Notes: generated by a model from the sequence alone, not told the origin. A DNA stretch of 64,000 nt from Dromiciops gliroides (GCF_019393635.1 NC_057863.1:573942284-574006283), one strand, 5' to 3'; shown: positions 35,640-46,814, counted from the first letter of the stretch. A program made the numbers and translations.

Positions 35640-36635
35640 TTTTTTAAGTCATGCACAAGACATTATGCTTTATCTTCTTCCCTGACTTTCTGTTTCATCT
35701 CACCTCTTGGCTATCATGACCTGTATGCTCTATAGACATCTCCAACTCATCGTGTGCAAAAGAGAACTTATTCTCTTCCTCCCTAAACTTTGACATCTCC
35801 TCAACTTTCCTGTTATGGTCAAGGGCACTCTCCGACTCCTAGGCATCCAGTCTTATAAACTTTGTGTCATCCTCAACTTGAACTCAACTTGTATATATGT
35901 TGCCCATGTTTGTCATTTCCATCTTCATAACATCTCTCTTGTCAGTCTTCTTCTCTCTACTCACATAGCCACAACCCTGGCTCTGGACTTCATCATTTCA
36001 AGCCTGCACTATTGCGATCACCTTCAGGTTGGTCTCCCTATCTCAAGTCTCTTCTCACTCCAATTCATTCTCCATTCAGTTGTCAAAGGGATTTCCCAAA
36101 AGCTTAGGCCTGCCCGTGTAATTTGCTCTAACCAGGAAACTCCAGTGCCTCTCTATTACCTTCAAAATCAAATATAATTCTTCTGTTTGGCTATTAAGAC
36201 TCTTTACAATCTGGCCCATGCCCAACTTTCCATTTTTCTTACACTTTACTCCCTTTTGCACTCTACGATCTAACTACATTGGTCTACTCATCACTCATCC
36301 ATGATTCTCCATCTCCCATCTCTAAGCCTTAGCATTAATTATTACTCCTAGTTTCTTTGATATTCTTTAAGACAGTTCAAATTCCATCTTCTTCAGGAGG
36401 CCTTTCCCATTCCCTTACTTCACCTCAACCGCTACTGCCTTTCATCTGAAATTTCATTCCATTTACGCTGCATGTATATTGTATGTATTTAGTTATTTAT
36501 ATATTGTCTCCCTCATTAGAATATGAGCTCCTAAAGGCGGGGATGTATTTTTGCCTTTCTTTGTATCCCCAGTGCTTAGGACAGGGCCTGGTACATATTA
36601 GGCATTTAATAAAAACTTGTTGACTGGCTAATTTA
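35640..36635 (+). mobile_element. L2 LINE, ORF2 C-terminus and 3'UTR
   Basis: This is the best preserved L2 in the window. The translation near 35990-36110 (LDFIISSLHYCDHL...LPISSLFSLQFILHS) follows the L2 ORF2 pattern LDYCNSLL..LPASSLSPLQSILH. The 3'UTR ends in the typical TGTATCCCCAGTGCTTAGGA ... GGCATTTAATAAAAACTTG. Decayed, no open frame. Confidence 0.85.
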
Positions 36636-36757
36636 TTCTGATGAAATTCCTTATTAGATTTTCCCCATTGTTCTAAAATGTTAAGAGTGTATGCCTCTGA
36701 GTTTCATATCATCCATAAGTTTAATAAGCATGCCTTAAAAATGCTAAACAGAATAAT

Positions 36758-36823
36758 TTCTTTTTTTTTTGTGGAGCAATTGGGGTTAAGTGACTTGTCT
36801 AGGGTCACACAGCTAGTAAGTGT
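36758..36823 (-). mobile_element. 5'-truncated A-tailed SINE
   Basis: Only the 3' part is present (T run, then CAATTGGGGTTAAGTGACTT), ending at AGTAAGTGTT. Confidence 0.75.
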
Positions 36824-36824
36824 T

Positions 36825-38085
36825 CACCCAAAAGGCTATCCTAAGTAACTCTGCCAAGTGCTTTTTTGAAATTCAGGTATATTGTGGCTGCAAAAACCTT
36901 TTGTTCTACTAGTTTAGTGACCTTGCCAAAAGCAGGAAATGAGGATAGGCAGATGTGAATTACTCTTACCATGCTAGCTGTTACTTATTTCTGTTTCCCT
37001 TCCGAAGTGTTCGTGAACCTGCTAATAATATATTGTAGGGTTTTTTTCCTAGGAGTCAAAGTCAAGCTTGTTGGTCTAGTGTCTGAAGAATCCTCCCCTT
37101 CTCCTTTTTTGAAAATTAGGACACTTGGATGTCTTCATATTGGCCATCTCCTATGATTCATGATTTTTCAAAAATCATTTATAATAGCTCAGTAATCAAA
37201 TTCTCTGGATTTTTGAGTACTCTGGGAGTGTTTTTCCCCAAATGAACATAAACTCCTTGAAGCTGGGTATGGTTTTATCTTTGACTCTATATGTTAACTA
37301 CTTAGTGTAGTGCCTGGCACATAGTATTCCCTTAATAAATACTTGTTGAACAAATGGATCATCCAGACTTAGTAATTCTAACTAATCTTGAGTTGAACTC
37401 CTTGTAAATATTTTTTTCTTGTCTTTCCAGGTCTGCAGAAGGTGGTTTGCTAGAGAAAACAGACACAGAAGCTACCCATCTCTTATGTTATAACTTCTCC
37501 ATATTATCTTTTTAAAAAAAATAATCACATCCACTCTGAGTGATGAGTGGTTCTATCTCCTTCTCTTGGCCCCAGTATAGCTAAAAAAACCCCAAACTCC
37601 AGCCACCCTTCTTGTTGACTTTATCATTTGTGATCATACCTGTATATTCATTTATGGGTACCTGCTCTTGCTTTTATCCCTCTGAACACATCATCTAAGC
37701 CGACTGATATGTTCTCTGTGTATTGGCATTGGTCTCTTTAGACACTAACCCCTTTCTTTCTTGTTGGAATTGTCTGTGCTCATCACAACACCAGGATGTC
37801 ATTCTCTAGAGGAGGCCATCCCTCTTGTATTGCATTCTCCTGTTCACTTTTGAGCATGGGCAGCCTGTTCCTTCTCTGCGTTTTTTGAAATCAGCTCTCC
37901 CTAAATGTAGGGATTGGATCAGTCTTTGCCTAGCTCTCTTCTCCATATTTATCATTAACTGTAAGAGGGAGCAGTCACTTCCTTCCAGGTTTCCCTTTAT
38001 TCCCAATTTAGCAACCAGTTCCTCCTTATAGGTTACAATCAGGTCAGGAATAGTAGTTCTTCTCCTTACCTCTTCCACCTATTGA
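36825..38085 (-). mobile_element. CR1/L3-like LINE fragment, ORF2
   Basis: The minus-strand frame at 37806-38078 contains DLIVTYKEELVAKLG, then GSDCSLL, then LHLGRADFKKR. This is the same order as the CR1 ORF2 linker (DLVLTN-KEGLVG, GCSDHEMV, DFRRANF). Reverse transcriptase text follows at 36825-37205 on the same strand, including an IFKKG block and a NFKKALG(R)V block like DFSKAFD. The KEELVAKLG wording is close to that in the plus-strand copy at 49.7-52.4 kb, so the two probably belong to one subfamily. It is highly decayed; an L2 3' end at 37225-37352 and a truncated SINE at its lower edge interrupt it. Confidence 0.6.
37225..37352 (+). mobile_element. L2 3' end inside the minus-strand CR1/L3 fragment
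   Basis: AACATAAACTCCTTGAAGCT ... GTGCCTGGCACATAGTATTC is the L2 terminus. Confidence 0.65.
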
Positions 38086-38089
38086 AGAA

Positions 38090-39760
38090 TGATGGATGAC
38101 AACTATGATGGGAGACTGGCCAATGAGAACCCAGGCATTATGAGCATATGTAATGTGTTTTGACTGATATAATTCCCCATAGACTTCAGAGAATTCCCTG
38201 GTATCATATAACTATTTCTTGTGTGCTTTCTGGGTACCAAGCAAAGGCTTAAAAAAAATTTTTTTTTAGCAGTTTAATTATACCTTCACAAGATACCATT
38301 TTATTCTTCAATCTTCTCAGTGGTTTTTTTTTTTGTTTTTTGATTAAGTTTGTCCCTCTCCTTTCCAACTTGTTAATATTTAGCTTTGTATTCAACAATC
38401 TCTTTATGAATCCTGCCTATTTTTGGCCTGGTGATAACCACATTACTAGGGTAAATGCCTACATAGACAGTTGTACCATTAGCTCTTTTACATGTACATG
38501 CTCAAGGCAGATGATATATTTCTTTCTGTAAACTTGGATTACTTTGCAAATCTGCTGACCTCTGTGGTGACCCCCAACCACTAAGACATCATCGTCCTTC
38601 TAGATGGGCACAGAGCTGTTATTTTTATCTTAGCAACTTAGAAAGCAGAAAAGACATGATCTTCCAACGAATATGGGAGAGGGCATTGACTTATGTCTTG
38701 TTGTTTTTGCTTCTGTTGGAAAACAAAAAGGGGCTGAACTTCATTTTGACATCAGAGACACAACAGACATGTTCTACCAGAAGTGCAGGCCCCTATCTTG
38801 AATGGTTTCTGAGCTAGAATTAAGTATGTATACAAGAAGTCCCAATGACTCAAGCTTGTTTTTTTGTGGAAGCAAGGATGAGCTGCTGTGGGTCTTTGGA
38901 TGAGGGAGGAGGTCCTCTGTCACCCAGAGCCAGTCTGAAGCCTTAAGCACAGGGTTCAGTCATTTCTAAGAGATGTAGTCCCAGCATCAGCAGCCTACTC
39001 TCCCCACCTTGGTCAATACAAAACTATAAGCACAGGGCCCTGCTTGAAGCTTCTGTCTCTATTTTGTCTATTCTTTCCTGACTTAGGTGGAGTGTTGCAG
39101 GCTGAAGAGGCTAGGCTGAGCTTCAAAAAGTCATATGGGACAGATGCCAAAGTTTCAGTGATAGAGCACATGCCAGAATTTTGGGGAAGCTGGACATGTT
39201 AAGGAATGAAGATTCTAGCAACCTACTTGACACAGCACAGCAGTAGATTAAAGGCAGCTAAGAAGGAGAAACTTGTTTATCAGCTCTGCTACATTTTGAA
39301 GTAAATTAGGTAGGAATGCATGCTCTCTAGTAATAACCATAGATTTGAGCCTATTCTCAGGAACCAAGGGACTATAGGGACAGTTGTACTCCCAAGTGTT
39401 GGGAGGAAGTGTTTATACTTTTGTTCCAAATGTATCTTTTCAATAAACATCCCTTTGTAAAAAGTTAGTGTTAATTGGTTGAATGATACTGGGGTACTAA
39501 TCTTTGATGATTGGTATTGAGAATATAGTAGAATAGGGGCTTGAGCTAATCCTATTAGAAAGGGACCATGAACTTCTCAGGTTAACCCTAGAAGCATGAA
39601 GGAGAGATATAGTTAGGTTTATTCTGGGACCTGACTTGTTAGTGAGAGTAGGAGTTGACATAAGGACCCCCAGAACTGATAAAAGCTACATGATTAAGGA
39701 AAATCAAGTACTTCTCATCTGCTCTGCTTTTAGCAAAGGAGACTATTATAAAATTCAATT
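38090..39760. other. Mostly unique sequence
   Basis: CAATAAACATCCCTTTGTAA near 39440 looks like a retroelement or gene transcript end, but nothing upstream was recognised. Confidence 0.4.
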
Positions 39761-39764
39761 CAAT

Positions 39765-40180
39765 AAAAAATTTTAATCACCCACTCTGTAGGATGATGTG
39801 CTAAGCACTGGGCATTCAAAGCCAAAATAAAAGAACCCCTCTCCACAAGAAACTTACATTCTAATTAGGGTGAGGAAGTATGGAAATCTACTCACCCTTT
39901 ATAAGATGCTAAAGTAGTCCAAACAGGTGCATCCCTATATCTACTCATCTCTGTTACATCCTGCAAAATTGCCAAAGAAGGAAAGAAGCATATTCATACC
40001 CATAGATAAATAAATACAAAGTGATTCGAAGAGGGAAAGGCCACTGACAATCAGGGTGATCAAAGATAGCTTCCCATAGAAAATGACTCCTGAGGTAAGC
40101 CTTGAATGTAGATAAAGACTTTGAGAGGAGGAAAGGAAGAAGTAGTATAATTCTAGCCTTGGGGTATGGCCTGAGGTATG
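39765..40180 (-). mobile_element. L2 3' end, decayed
   Basis: GTGCTAAGCACTGGGCATTC followed by AAGAAACTTACATTCTAATT and a CCTTGAATGTAGATAAAGAC block is reversed L2 3' sequence. Confidence 0.6.
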
Positions 40181-40740
40181 CCCTGAGGGGGACTCCTCAG
40201 GCTGAGTATCAGATACTCTGCAGTTCCTATGAAGCTGTTGGCATTAAATTTCCAGCTTCCTTGTTTTAAACTCATAAGCTTGTGATCATGAAATATCTTG
40301 AAGACTAAAATTCCTATAATAAAATTCTAAATAGCATGCTAATAGCATGATGGATTTCCTTAAATTGATGTTGAACTACTGATGACAGATTTCTTACAGT
40401 AATATGGTTCAGATTAATGTTGGGGCTCATTAAAATCCATTTAGAAACAAGTTTGGATAAATATGTTGTCTTCTTGGTGAAGCTGGTAGTACTTGGTAGC
40501 CAAACTGGGATGTGGACGAAATACCTGCCCGTTTCTCCTTTCAGTTTCCCACCCAATCTCTCCTATCCTGTGACATACTCCCATAGAGCTTTACTTTTTG
40601 TATCAGTTAAACTAATACCTACTGATATGCTAGATGATGAACTTGTAAGGTATGATATTTCCATTGCACTCCTACTATTTCAATTGGGAAATCTATAAAA
40701 TGCAAATGGCTTCAAGACAACAACAATAACAATAAAAATC

Positions 40741-40803
40741 AATAGGAACAATACAGAGTAGGAAATAGAGGGCTGGCCTTGGACTCAAGACACTTGGGTC
40801 CAA
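40741..40803 (+). mobile_element. Mar1-like CORE-SINE, left half
   Basis: The head region GCTGGCCTTGGACTCAAGAC is cut at about 40803 by a minus-strand THER/MIR-type SINE. Confidence 0.55.
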
Positions 40804-41078
40804 TGATAATAGTTAAAAATGGCTAACATTCATATAGTGCTTACTATGTACCCGGTACTGCTAAGCACTTTACAATTATTATTTCATTTGACTTCAAATA
40901 AGCCTGGAGGGAGGTACAATTATCATCCTCATTTTTCAGATGAGGAAACTGAGTCAAACTGAGGTTTAATTGACTTGCACAAGGTTACACAGCTAGTAAG
41001 TGTTTGAGGTTAGATTTGAACTCAGGTCTTCCTTACTCCAGGCCTGGTGCTCTATCACCACACTACCTAGCTGTCTCA
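40804..41078 (-). mobile_element. THER/MIR-type SINE nested in another SINE
   Basis: Reversed L2-type tail (GCTTACTATGTACCCGGTAC, TTTACAATTATTATTTCATT), CORE and head end TACCTAGCTGTC. Confidence 0.8.
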
Positions 41079-41205
41079 AATGCCTTAACCTCTCAATACC
41101 CTGGGCAACTAAGATTATGTTACAGAACAGATGCTGATCTGAACCAATAGAGGGAAATTCCTCACAGAGGAGTTTCTTACACCAACAAAATCACAGTTCT
41201 GGGCC
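41079..41205 (+). mobile_element. Mar1-like CORE-SINE, right half
   Basis: ATACCCTGGGCAACTAAGAT ... AAATTCCTCACAGAGGAGTT resumes the interrupted SINE. Confidence 0.6.
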
Positions 41206-41239
41206 ATAAAACAAACAAACCGATGACTGACTAAATACA

Positions 41240-41401
41240 TTTTGTTGTTCAGTTATTTTTCAGGCTTGCCTGATTTTTGGTGACCCCATTTGGGGTTTTC
41301 TTGGCAAAAATACTGGAGTGGTTTGACATTTCCTTCTCCAGTTCATTTTACAGATGAGGAAACTGAGGCAAACAGGGTTAAGTGACTTGCCCAGGGTCAC
41401 A
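41240..41401 (-). mobile_element. BovB/RTE-tailed CORE-SINE, 5'-truncated
   Basis: Tail and half of the CORE are present. The match stops at CAGGGTCACA. Confidence 0.8.
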
Positions 41402-41454
41402 AATAAAATGAATGATAGTACTGATTGTTGATGTTTAAGGTTTGCAAATGAGAA

Positions 41455-41635
41455 AGAGAGAGGGCTGACCTTAGAGTAAGGAAGATCCAGGCTCTAGTTC
41501 TGCCTCTGATCCAGAGTAGCTATGTAGGTAACAAGTCATTTAACTTCTCAGTGTCTCCAGGCAACTCTTAAAAATTATAAATTTCAGATGATTACCTGAT
41601 TCACAGTGAAATCGCAGGTCTTGGCCAAAAACCAA
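41455..41635 (+). mobile_element. Mar1-like CORE-SINE
   Basis: CTCCAGGCAACTCTTAAAAA followed by the GTGAAATCGCAGGTCTTGGC end. Confidence 0.6.
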
Positions 41636-41639
41636 GAAA

Positions 41640-41775
41640 ATAAATTTTGCCAAGCCCTTTACATATGTTGAATCATTTAAGTCTTAAATTAAATCATTAA
41701 GTAGTTACTGCAGATGTTATTACCCTTCCATTTTACAGGTGAGGAAAGGAATGAATAGCTAAAAGTGTTAAATAC
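41640..41775 (-). mobile_element. THER/MIR-type fragment
   Basis: GCCAAGCCCTTTACATATGT and CCATTTTACAGGTGAGGAAA. Confidence 0.6.
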
Positions 41776-41779
41776 TGTC

Positions 41780-42525
41780 AACAGGCAGTAAAGTTGATAT
41801 TTGAAAGGGTATGTGAGGGTGACCTTCCTAGAAATTGTCCAGCCACTTCACCTGGATCTGCTCTGCCTCCTGACTGAGCAACCCTCGGGAAGCAGATCAG
41901 TGCACTCTATGGAGGGCTTGGTTCAGGTTCTTAATGTACCTTCCTTTCTCCACAAACCTCAATTTGGCATTTTCTAAGTTCACTTGATATTGAAATGAAA
42001 ACTCAGGAGAACTCTTGGCTGAAATCGTGGCCTTTCCTTAAATTTGTTATGAGAGGTGAGTGTTGCTTTTCTTACAGAGCCCTACTGATGGAATCTAAAA
42101 GCTTCTGGGAAGCTTCTTGTCAGAAGTGGAGAATGCAGAGCCAGCCCGAAGACTCAAAGGATGATAAATAATCTGAGACGAGTTCTGATACAAGCTGACT
42201 GAGTTAGAGAGACATTAGTTGATTATTTTTTAAAGACTTCTTTTATGTTCGGCCAAATCCAAATTGAGTCCTCAGTTTTTAAGGCAGACTGCCTCTCTTT
42301 CTGTGCTGGCTTTGGCAACTATTGAAAATGGGTTGATTTCCCTTATATACATCTGGCGTGGACCCCATAGAGAAGATGGAATTGGGGGAAGAGGAGGGGA
42401 GAGCAGGGTGAAGGGTTTAATATTTCACTTGAGGGTTTCCCCAAAGAGAGGTGCATGAGAACAGGGGAGGACTTTACCATACTTTTCTCAGACTGATGCT
42501 CTGGCTTATTCAGTCATTTCTGTCT
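41780..42525. other. Unique block, no gene recognised
   Basis: Complex, repeat-free sequence. A candidate conserved non-coding region by appearance only. Confidence 0.45.
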
Positions 42526-42529
42526 TCAT

Positions 42530-42950
42530 TCAATGAATCCAATTCAGTATATTTATTGAGAGCCTCTCATGATAAGGCAATAGGTAGGTGCTGAGGGGTA
42601 CACAAAAAGAAATAGGACATGGTCCCTGATCTCAAGGAACTGATAACTTGGTAAACATGGCATGTGTTACAACTGAATATATCACAAAATAGAGAGTTAA
42701 AACTGCCATAAGAGAGGGAAAAAGCCAGTACTATTCAAGTTCACAGATGGGGAAGATTGCTTATCATGCAAGGAACTGAGCTGGGCCTTGAAGGATGAGC
42801 AGCACTTCAACAGGCAACATGTAGGGGAGGGCATCCTAGGCTCAGGGAAAGAGCTGAGCAAAAGTACAGAGGCAGAAGCGTCTGATACTATTCTGGGAAG
42901 GGTCCAGTTTGGCTGGTGCATAGGGCACACAGCAGTTGTCTGAGTTAAGG
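42530..42950 (-). mobile_element. L2 3' end and adjoining sequence
   Basis: The plus strand reads from TATTTATTGAGAGCCTCTCA through CCTGATCTCAAGGAACTGAT to GGGCCTTGAAGGATGAGCAG, the reverse of the L2 3' end. Confidence 0.65.
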
Positions 42951-43283
42951 CTGAGAAGATGAGTTGGATACTTATTTTGGGGAAGTACGGAAATTCAGAA
43001 CGAAAGATTGCTTTTGAACCTCGAGGTGGTAGAAGTATCAGAAGTATTCCCTACAGAATCTATCTCTGTCTTTACAATATATTTACCTCAAAAGAAAGAC
43101 GGAAAGTTCAGCGATGCAGAGGGTTAGGACTGGAGCGGTTGCCATCATCTCACTGCCTATATGAATAAGTAAGCAGTAAATACAGCTGAGAAAGAGAAGG
43201 CTTCCTGATTCTTGGTCTTTCTCCTATTTCCTAACTAGGCACGGCTCTGGGGAAGTACTTCTTAAAATTCTGTTTTCTCTTTA

Positions 43284-43510
43284 TGTTGTTGTTTAGTCGT
43301 TTCAGTTCTATCTGACTCTTCGTGACCCCATTTGGGATTTTCTTGGCAAATAGAGTGATTTGCCATTTCATTCTCCAGCTCATTTTACAGGTGAGGAAAC
43401 TGAGGGTTAAGTGACTTGCTCAGGGTCACACAGCTAATAAATGTTTAAGGCTGGATTTAAATTTAGGTCTTCCTGACTCTAGACCCAGTGCTCTATCCCC
43501 TGCATCACCT
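43284..43510 (-). mobile_element. BovB/RTE-tailed CORE-SINE
   Basis: Tail TTGTTGTTTAGTCGTTTCAG and full CORE, with a short internal gap near 43350. Confidence 0.85.
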
Positions 43511-43539
43511 TAAAGCTCATAAACTTTATAGCTTCAGCT

Positions 43540-44030
43540 ATCCTTTTTGTTCCCCTAAAGACCCCCAAATTTGTAGCTCCAAATCTAATCTTTCACCTGT
43601 GTCACATGCATGTATCTCCAGGTACCTATTTTGGATACCTTCAAAGCGATCTCCACTTGGATATTCCCTACTCATCTTAAGTGAATAAGTTTCAAGCTGA
43701 ACTCATTAGCTCTCTTCACTTCCTTTTCCAATTTCCCCATATCTATCAAGAGCTTTAGTATTCTCATGGTCCAACCAGGCTCTATTAAGTAGCTTCTTGA
43801 ATCCAGTTATTAATCCTCAGTGAAATATACCTCAACTTTGCCTTACTCACATTGAGCAATAACTCAAGTCAAAGACCTATTCTTGTCATGATTCCTCAAA
43901 GTTCAGTATCCAAGAGCTCCAAACGCAGGAGCTAGTATGGCCTTCCTAAACTGTTGTATCTGCTACATCGTTTTCTTGCTTAAGAACCTAGAGGAGTTGA
44001 TTGCCTCTTGTCTTCCAGAACAAGTCTAGA
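43540..44030 (+). mobile_element. L2 ORF2 fragment, decayed
   Basis: CACATGCATGTATCTCCAGG near 43604, followed by CTGAACTCATTAGCTCTCTT, follows the upstream part of the L2 3' region. It precedes the MIR that hosts the UQCR11 retrocopy. Confidence 0.6.
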
Positions 44031-44164
44031 GGGGGACCCAAGATGGCCAAATAGAGGTAGTAACTAAACTGAACTCTTCCAACATTCCCCTCCAAAATTT
44101 TAAAATAATGTCTCAAATCAGAGTAAGTCTAGATTCAGTTTAGCAGGAAAGGTCTTTCACTGGA

Positions 44165-44249
44165 TTATATTAGAAGGCATCATGATATAGGGGAATTAGA
44201 CCTAGTTGGTGTTAGAAGGCCTAGGTTTATAAAAGTCTTGGTTCTGATA
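44165..44249 (+). mobile_element. MIR, left half (host of the UQCR11 retrocopy)
   Basis: GGCATCATGATATAGGGGAA to TCTTGGTTCTGATA. Interrupted exactly at the retrocopy's duplicated target; the right half follows at 44781. Confidence 0.7.
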
Positions 44250-44780
44250 GGCTAATTTGTGTGCTGAGCCAGCACTGAGGCAAGCGGGGTAGCAATGCTG
44301 AACAAGTTCCTGGGGCCACACTACAAGGAGCTGGTCAAGTACTGGCTTCCCACAGCAGGCACATGGGGTGCTGTTGGTGCTGTGGGGCTAGTTTGGGCCA
44401 CTGACTGGTGTCTGATTCTGGATTGGGTTACATACATCAATGGCAAATTTAACAAGGACAATTAAGCTATCTTTTCAATCTTATGGTCTAGGGATGGAGG
44501 ACTTTTTGGGGACTGCTCTTCTCGGGGAATCCTGATCAGACACAAATGTGAAATGCTCAGAGTGGACTCCAAGGACCTTGATATCTTTCAATGAACAACT
44601 TTGATGTATACTTGTATCAGGATAATTAAACCTCCCTCTGAAACATGCTGGTTGCTTACGTGTTGAGCACAGGAATAATTATCTCAACAGGTTACATTAT
44701 GTTGGATCTTGCAGTGACATATGGAATTAAAAACAACCCCCAAGGTCGTTTGATAAACAAACAAACAAACAAACAAACAA
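44250..44780 (+). mobile_element. UQCR11: Complete processed UQCR11 insertion with target-site duplication
   Basis: The insertion is bounded by 19-bp direct repeats: AAAAGTCTTGGTTCTGATA at 44231-44249 and AAAAGCCCTGGTTCTGATA at 44781-44799, differing at two positions. An ATTAAA signal lies at 44726 and an (AAAC)n tail at about 44756-44780. The left junction reads AT/AAAA, close to the L1 endonuclease preference. These are the marks of L1-mediated retrotransposition. The host site is a MIR element, cut in two. Confidence 0.9.
44295..44465 (+). CDS. UQCR11: UQCR11 retrocopy, intact 56-codon frame
   Basis: A continuous 56-codon frame encodes a protein of exactly the length of UQCR11, the smallest (6.4 kDa) subunit of mitochondrial cytochrome bc1 complex (complex III). 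UQCR11 is a single-pass inner-membrane protein associated with the Rieske and core parts of the complex. The N-terminal FLGP, the membrane segment WGAVGAVGLVWATDW at residues 24-38, and the C-terminal YINGKF all match the family. By memory it differs from human at about 11 of 56 positions, including Arg39 to Cys (a CpG-type change) and Pro46 to Thr near the C-terminus. Introns are absent. There is a 45-nt 5' leader and a 3'UTR with an A-rich tail, so it is a processed retrocopy. No promoter is visible. With so short a frame, an uninterrupted ORF alone does not prove selection, so it may be a young pseudogene. Confidence 0.9.
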   Translation: MLNKFLGPHYKELVKYWLPTAGTWGAVGAVGLVWATDWCLILDWVTYINGKFNKDN

Positions 44781-44965
44781 AAAAGCCCTGGTTCTGATAT
44801 ATAATAGTGTATGACCCTAGGCAAGTCATTTTCTATGTACCTTAGTTTCCTTATCTATAACATGATGATATTATTCATGCTGCCTTCTTCACAGAGTTAT
44901 AATGAAGACAGTGCTTCATAAACCATAAAGTGTTTTATAAATGAGTTTTTATGCAATGAGGGGCT
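44781..44965 (+). mobile_element. MIR, right half
   Basis: GTATGACCCTAGGCAAGTCA, TTTCCTTATCTATAACATGA and AGAGTTATAATGAAGACAGT complete the MIR. Confidence 0.75.
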
Positions 44966-45790
44966 ACAAACTTTTCTTTCTATAGTTTGTGGGAAATGTG
45001 GGACTCTGCCAGACCCCTAAACCTAAGAGAGATGCTGATGTGGGCAGGAGTAGATGACCCAGTCACTGGGAGAATGAAAATATAAGAGTATGACTTCACC
45101 CAGACCAACTTGGTATTAAGAATGTAGACTTCCTTAGAAGCCATGAGGGTGGGGTTTTGCATGAGGCAAAAGGTTGGTACAACTACAGCCCAAGGGAGGA
45201 ATCCTGAGTGGAGCCCCTTGTTTGCCCTGTGCTTGAACTGGATACAAGGAGGCCAAATGTCTCTGGTTAAGACAAAGGAGCTCTGGAATATCTTCCATTC
45301 CTATAGGACTAGCTGGGACATGCTAAGAGTAACAGAAGACGTCTGAAGCCAACTTCTGAAGTCCGGTAATTAGAATGGAACTCTGCAAGAGAACGATAGC
45401 AGGATGTGGGACAGCCCTTACCACAGTTTGCGAGCTATGCAGAATTGTAGCTAGATTGAGGACTGTTACTCTTTAGATGGCCAGAGGAATTGTGAAGGGC
45501 TACCCTAATGGGGAGCAACCATAGCCAATCCTCCTGGATCTACAGAGAAGGTAGGAAGAAAGAAACACACTGAAAAGCTACATAAGAAGAAGCATTATCT
45601 ATTAGGTGACTTACCTAGGTCATTACTGTAAGAAACTGGAGGATTACCTCCAGGTAGATGACTATTTTCTACAAACTTTGTTGTGAGACTTGGTTTTTTT
45701 TACCTGTAAATAAACTAATTCACTCTTTGAACCTTGTCAACTTGCTAGGGGAATTGGTATCAGTACTGGGTCAAATCAGATAATGAAGTT
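44955..45790 (+). mobile_element. Possible fossil ERVL-type LTR with a short internal stub
   Basis: The segment follows the MIR abruptly at about 44955. It contains an AATAAA near 45710, and is followed at about 45760 by TTGGTATCAGTACTGGGTCA, which resembles a tRNA-Leu-type primer binding site of ERVL elements. About 30 bp of sequence beyond it looks foreign. No coding region remains. It is old and broken; the boundaries and the LTR reading are tentative. Confidence 0.3.
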
Positions 45791-45884
45791 TCCACATTGG
45801 GGGCAATGATAAAGAGAAGTGAGAAATGCCTGAAATTCCAGTGCCTCTTTGCTTTGTCGGAGCCTGACACAAGGATCAGCATTA

Positions 45885-46175
45885 TGCATGTAGTTAATCT
45901 TATCTCATATTCCTCCCCAGTGGAACATCCACTCTTATTGAACTAGTTTCTTTACAAGTCTCATCAATCATTACCATTGCCCATCCATGTTATCCTCATT
46001 TTGTCTCTAAGTCTTTCCTCATGCTGAATAAAGGCTTCTCTACCAATTTAAATCTGACTCTCCTCGAAAAGTCAGCTCAAGTCCTATGCTCTTTTTGAAG
46101 TTGTTTCAGAATAAGCCCACCATTCAATGACTTTTTTGTATATTTCTGAATTCCTTAAGAAGGTGCAGATTATTT
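45885..46175 (+). mobile_element. Probable L2 fragment, decayed
   Basis: AAGTCAGCTCAAGTCCTATG followed by TTGAAGTTGTTTCAGAATAA resembles the L2 block with CTCAAGTGCCACCTCC. Weak. A similar scrap with TTCCTTCAAGCCTCAGTTCA lies near 46680-46700. Confidence 0.4.
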
Positions 46176-46814
46176 GTGCTAAACGGATAATTGCTTACAT
46201 ATTGCCTTGGAATCATTATCTAATTTATTTAATCAGTATTTACAAAAGGAGTGTGAGGTATGGTTCCTGCCGGAGCTTCTAGAGGAGCATACACACACAA
46301 GACAAAGTAAGAATTTCAGGCAATATTCATGGGCCAGGATGACTCAGGGAGCAGATAAAAGTACAAAATGGCTTTCAGTTCTATATGATCTCCTCCTACT
46401 TTTGGAGGGACAGTGGAAGAATGGAAGAAAAAGGCCTCAGAGGTGCTAAGAAAAACAATTTTTAGGCTATCTGAAAATATTAATTTAACTTTGGGAATTT
46501 TTTTCAGTTTCAGAACTTTTTCTAACAATTAATGAGTTGATCCACTTCATAACTTACTCCATGATTCAGAGAAAATTGAAGCTATTTGCTGAAACTTCTT
46601 CCCTGATTCTCATCTTATATAATTCAGAATTCTTCTCAACCATTTCCTCCTTCTTAAGCACTTTTTTAGTTTTCCTGGCTTCCTTCAAGCCTCAGTTCAC
46701 AGCCCGCCTTTATGTAGGATTCCTACATCTAGGTACCATCCTATGTCTTTGTGGTAATGGGATGAAGAGTCACCCTGTGACAGGGGAAAGGAAGGGAGTG
46801 ATAGCCAAGTCAAG

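Noticed and set aside
35815-36177. 120-codon plus-strand frame
   Set aside because: It is decayed L2 ORF2.
37806-38078. 90-codon minus-strand frame
   Set aside because: It is the CR1/L3-like ORF2 linker region; reported as part of the LINE.
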